Shown here: positions 62,494 through 64,000 of the stretch, piece after piece
Layout of the letters: each line of letters starts with the position of its first letter
How positions within the stretch are numbered: position 1 is the stretch's first letter
DNA from: an uncultured Balneola sp.
GTDB lineage: Bacteria; Bacteroidota; Rhodothermia; Balneolales; Balneolaceae
Length of the DNA: 64,000 nt
Reading direction: 5' to 3'
Assembly: GCA_913058495.1 (NCBI GenBank)
Contig: CAJXQC010000004.1
Location: forward strand, 124,001 to 188,000
Notes under the pieces: model-generated
What the model saw: only the letters and a program-made list of their open reading frames with translations
Databases searched by the model: none
What the model was told of the DNA's origin: nothing
Translations under genes and position numbers: made by a program

Positions 62494-64000
62494 TTATTGT
62501 TTAACAGAAATAGATTTACTTATTTTTTTCTCTTGCCCTGACCAACCTTGAACAACCGGCCACCTTCGTCCGGTCCCAAAAGCTTTTGCAGACATCTTTA
62601 AACCGGGTGCTGATTGATACCTTTTATGTTCGTTCAGATCAACTAATCTCAATATTCGATCTGTAAGCTCTTCATCAAAACCCTTTAAAATGATCTCTTC
62701 TCTTGAAAGTTGTTGCTCAAGATAGTATTCAAGAATGGTATCTAAAGTTCCGTAATCCGGTAAAGAATCTGAATCTTTTTGATCCGGTCTTAATTCTGCA
62801 CTTGGCTCCTTCTCAATTATAGATTCAGGGATTATTTCTTTTCTATAATAACTTTCGTTGAGCCATCTGCACATTTCATATACTTCTGTTTTATATAAAT
62901 CTGATATAACCCCAAGTCCTCCGGCCATATCTCCATATAAAGTACAATATCCAACTGCTGTTTCTGATTTATTCCCGGTGTTCAAAAGCATATAGCCAAA
63001 TTTATTAGCCATTGCCATCAGTAAACCTCCACGTGTTCTGCTTTGAAGGTTTTCTTCTGCAACATTGAATTCAGTTCCATCAAAAATTGGCTCGAGTTGA
63101 TCTAAATAAGAATCATAAATTGGTTTAATGGCAATTTCATGCAACTTTATTCCCAGATTCCCGGCAAGGGTTTCAGAGTCAGATACACTCCCAACTGAAG
63201 AAAATTCGGAAGGCATTGTAACTGCTATTACATTTTCAGCACCAAATGCTTCCTTTGCGATAACCGCAACCAAGGCTGAGTCAATTCCTCCGCTCAATCC
63301 TAAAATAACCTTCTCTGCAGCTTTGGATTTTCTTAAATAATCCTGAAGGCCTAACACCAAACCATTGAACATACTTTCAATTCTTTCAGGAACATCTAAA
63401 CGGCTTGATGTACTCCCAATTCCTTCTACTTTTTGAGTGGATGGATCGAAATCTATATCAATATTTGTAGTTGCAAACCTTTTGGCGCGACTTTTTATTT
63501 CTCCATCTTTATTTATTGCCAGTGAATCACCGTCAAAAATAAGTTCTGTGTTAGCACCTACCTGATTAACATAAAACAATGGAATATCCAGTTCATCCGC
63601 ATGCTTCTGAAGCATTCCAACTCTGCTTATCGGTTTTGTTTTTGTAAATGGTGAAGCTGATATATTGATAATTGCCTGAGCACCTTTATTAGCAAGGACT
63701 TCGGCCGGATTTACAGAATAGGTGTGATAATTTATCTCATTGTCATTAAACCAAATATCTTCACAAACAGTAATACCATATGAAGTACCGTTTATAGATA
63801 CAGGTTCAAATTCAGTGCCCGGTTCAAAATATCTCAGATCATCAAACACATCGTACGTCGGTAACAGAGTTTTATGAACTCTGGCTATTTCCTTCCCGTG
63901 TTGAGCCACGATTGCTGAATTAAACAACTTTCTTCCAACTCCTTGATTCTCTGAAATTGATCCAAAAATAACAGCAGTATTTCCCGTGCTTTCGATCAGT
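62494..64000 (-). CDS. nadE: Glutamine-dependent NAD+ synthetase (5' end outside the window)
   Basis: The frame runs open through the window edge; about 501 residues are visible and the start lies beyond 64000. The N-terminal nitrilase-like glutaminase domain shows VIFGSISENQGVGRK and SYGITVCEDIWF with the catalytic cysteine. The synthetase domain has the PP-loop LGLSGGIDSALVAVIA, then LLNTGNKSETAVGYCTLYGD and VISDLYKTEVYEM. It amidates deamido-NAD to NAD+ with ammonia from glutamine. A TTG at 63925-63927 is an internal codon, not the start. It is separated from mltD by 102 bases. Confidence 0.96.
   Translation of the reverse strand, partial: LIESTGNTAVIFGSISENQGVGRKLFNSAIVAQHGKEIARVHKTLLPTYDVFDDLRYFEPGTEFEPVSINGTSYGITVCEDIWFNDNEINYHTYSVNPAEVLANKGAQAIINISASPFTKTKPISRVGMLQKHADELDIPLFYVNQVGANTELIFDGDSLAINKDGEIKSRAKRFATTNIDIDFDPSTQKVEGIGSTSSRLDVPERIESMFNGLVLGLQDYLRKSKAAEKVILGLSGGIDSALVAVIAKEAFGAENVIAVTMPSEFSSVGSVSDSETLAGNLGIKLHEIAIKPIYDSYLDQLEPIFDGTEFNVAEENLQSRTRGGLLMAMANKFGYMLLNTGNKSETAVGYCTLYGDMAGGLGVISDLYKTEVYEMCRWLNESYYRKEIIPESIIEKEPSAELRPDQKDSDSLPDYGTLDTILEYYLEQQLSREEIILKGFDEELTDRILRLVDLNEHKRYQSAPGLKMSAKAFGTGRRWPVVQGWSGQEKKISKSISVKQ

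Noticed and set aside
1-64000. CRISPR arrays, tRNA or rRNA genes, prophage or transposase genes
   Set aside because: None was found by eye on either strand; the only repeats are intergenic palindromes, the 179-bp pair and the S23-related segments.

Overview
The window is an AT-rich stretch from a Gram-negative bacterium of the Bacteroidota/Balneolota/Rhodothermota assemblage. My best guess is a Balneola- or Gracilimonas-like member of Balneolota, but that rests on gene content and not on a phylogenetic search. Supporting signs are LptC, Rieske and other lipoproteins with short Bacteroidota-style signal peptides, a T9SS 'plug'-type lipoprotein, a 30-residue AURKAIP1/mS38-like basic protein, weak or absent Shine-Dalgarno sites, several TAnnTTTG-type -7 promoter elements, and intergenic spacers full of inverted repeats typical of these genomes. 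There are no rRNA or tRNA genes, CRISPR arrays, transposase genes or prophage genes. The first gene (DNA polymerase III delta' C-terminus) and the last (glutamine-dependent NAD synthetase) run off the window edges.

Layout. 1-2530 (+): holB-like C-terminus, dapF and a T9SS-plug-like lipoprotein. 2539-15911 (-): one compact transcript, NFACT/RqcH-like, aroK, aroB, TamB, RNase R and a metalloprotease/beta-propeller/beta-barrel fusion. 15954-17152: two small genes of unclear role, a bidirectional terminator and the mS38-like micro-protein, followed by HU (-). 17729-21938 (+): AGCS symporter, upp, lptC and an OstA/LptA-like gene. 21939-30633: an accessory-looking region with an S10 peptidase, a TPR lipoprotein, an unknown protein beside DUF2200, a membrane protein, and a dihaem-oxidoreductase/Rieske/porin operon behind a 16-bp palindrome. 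Its spacers hold two copies of a 179-bp structured repeat. 30634-37698: an AAC(6')-like acetyltransferase, an EF-G paralogue that lacks the catalytic histidine, asparaginase, tryptophan 2,3-dioxygenase, a kynureninase-like enzyme and a CarboxypepD-reg protein. 37740-39735: a small mobile-looking pocket with a ParE/Phd toxin-antitoxin pair, a small secreted protein, and a four-helix-bundle (S23/IVS) gene enclosed by 29-bp inverted repeats, with three decayed relatives of its left end nearby. 39863-50559 (+): recA (with a LexA-type box), recX, an AI-2E transporter, purN, purH and mreB-mreC-mreD-mrdA-rodA. 50556-51176 (-) is rnhB and 51250-52359 (+) is a VWA protein. 52412-64000 (-): nadE, mltD-like, S41 protease, PHP protein, ribH, uppS, bamA and three skp/ompH paralogues.

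Much of the window builds the cell envelope: DapF (meso-DAP), UppS (lipid carrier), the Mre/PBP2/RodA elongasome, MltD and the S41 protease (wall turnover), BamA with three Skp-like chaperones and TamB (outer-membrane proteins), and LptC with an LptA-like protein (LPS). The points most worth a second look are the S23 element with its terminal inverted repeats, the 179-bp repeat with competing pairings, the DHOR/Rieske/porin redox operon with its operator-like palindrome, and the EF-G paralogue.
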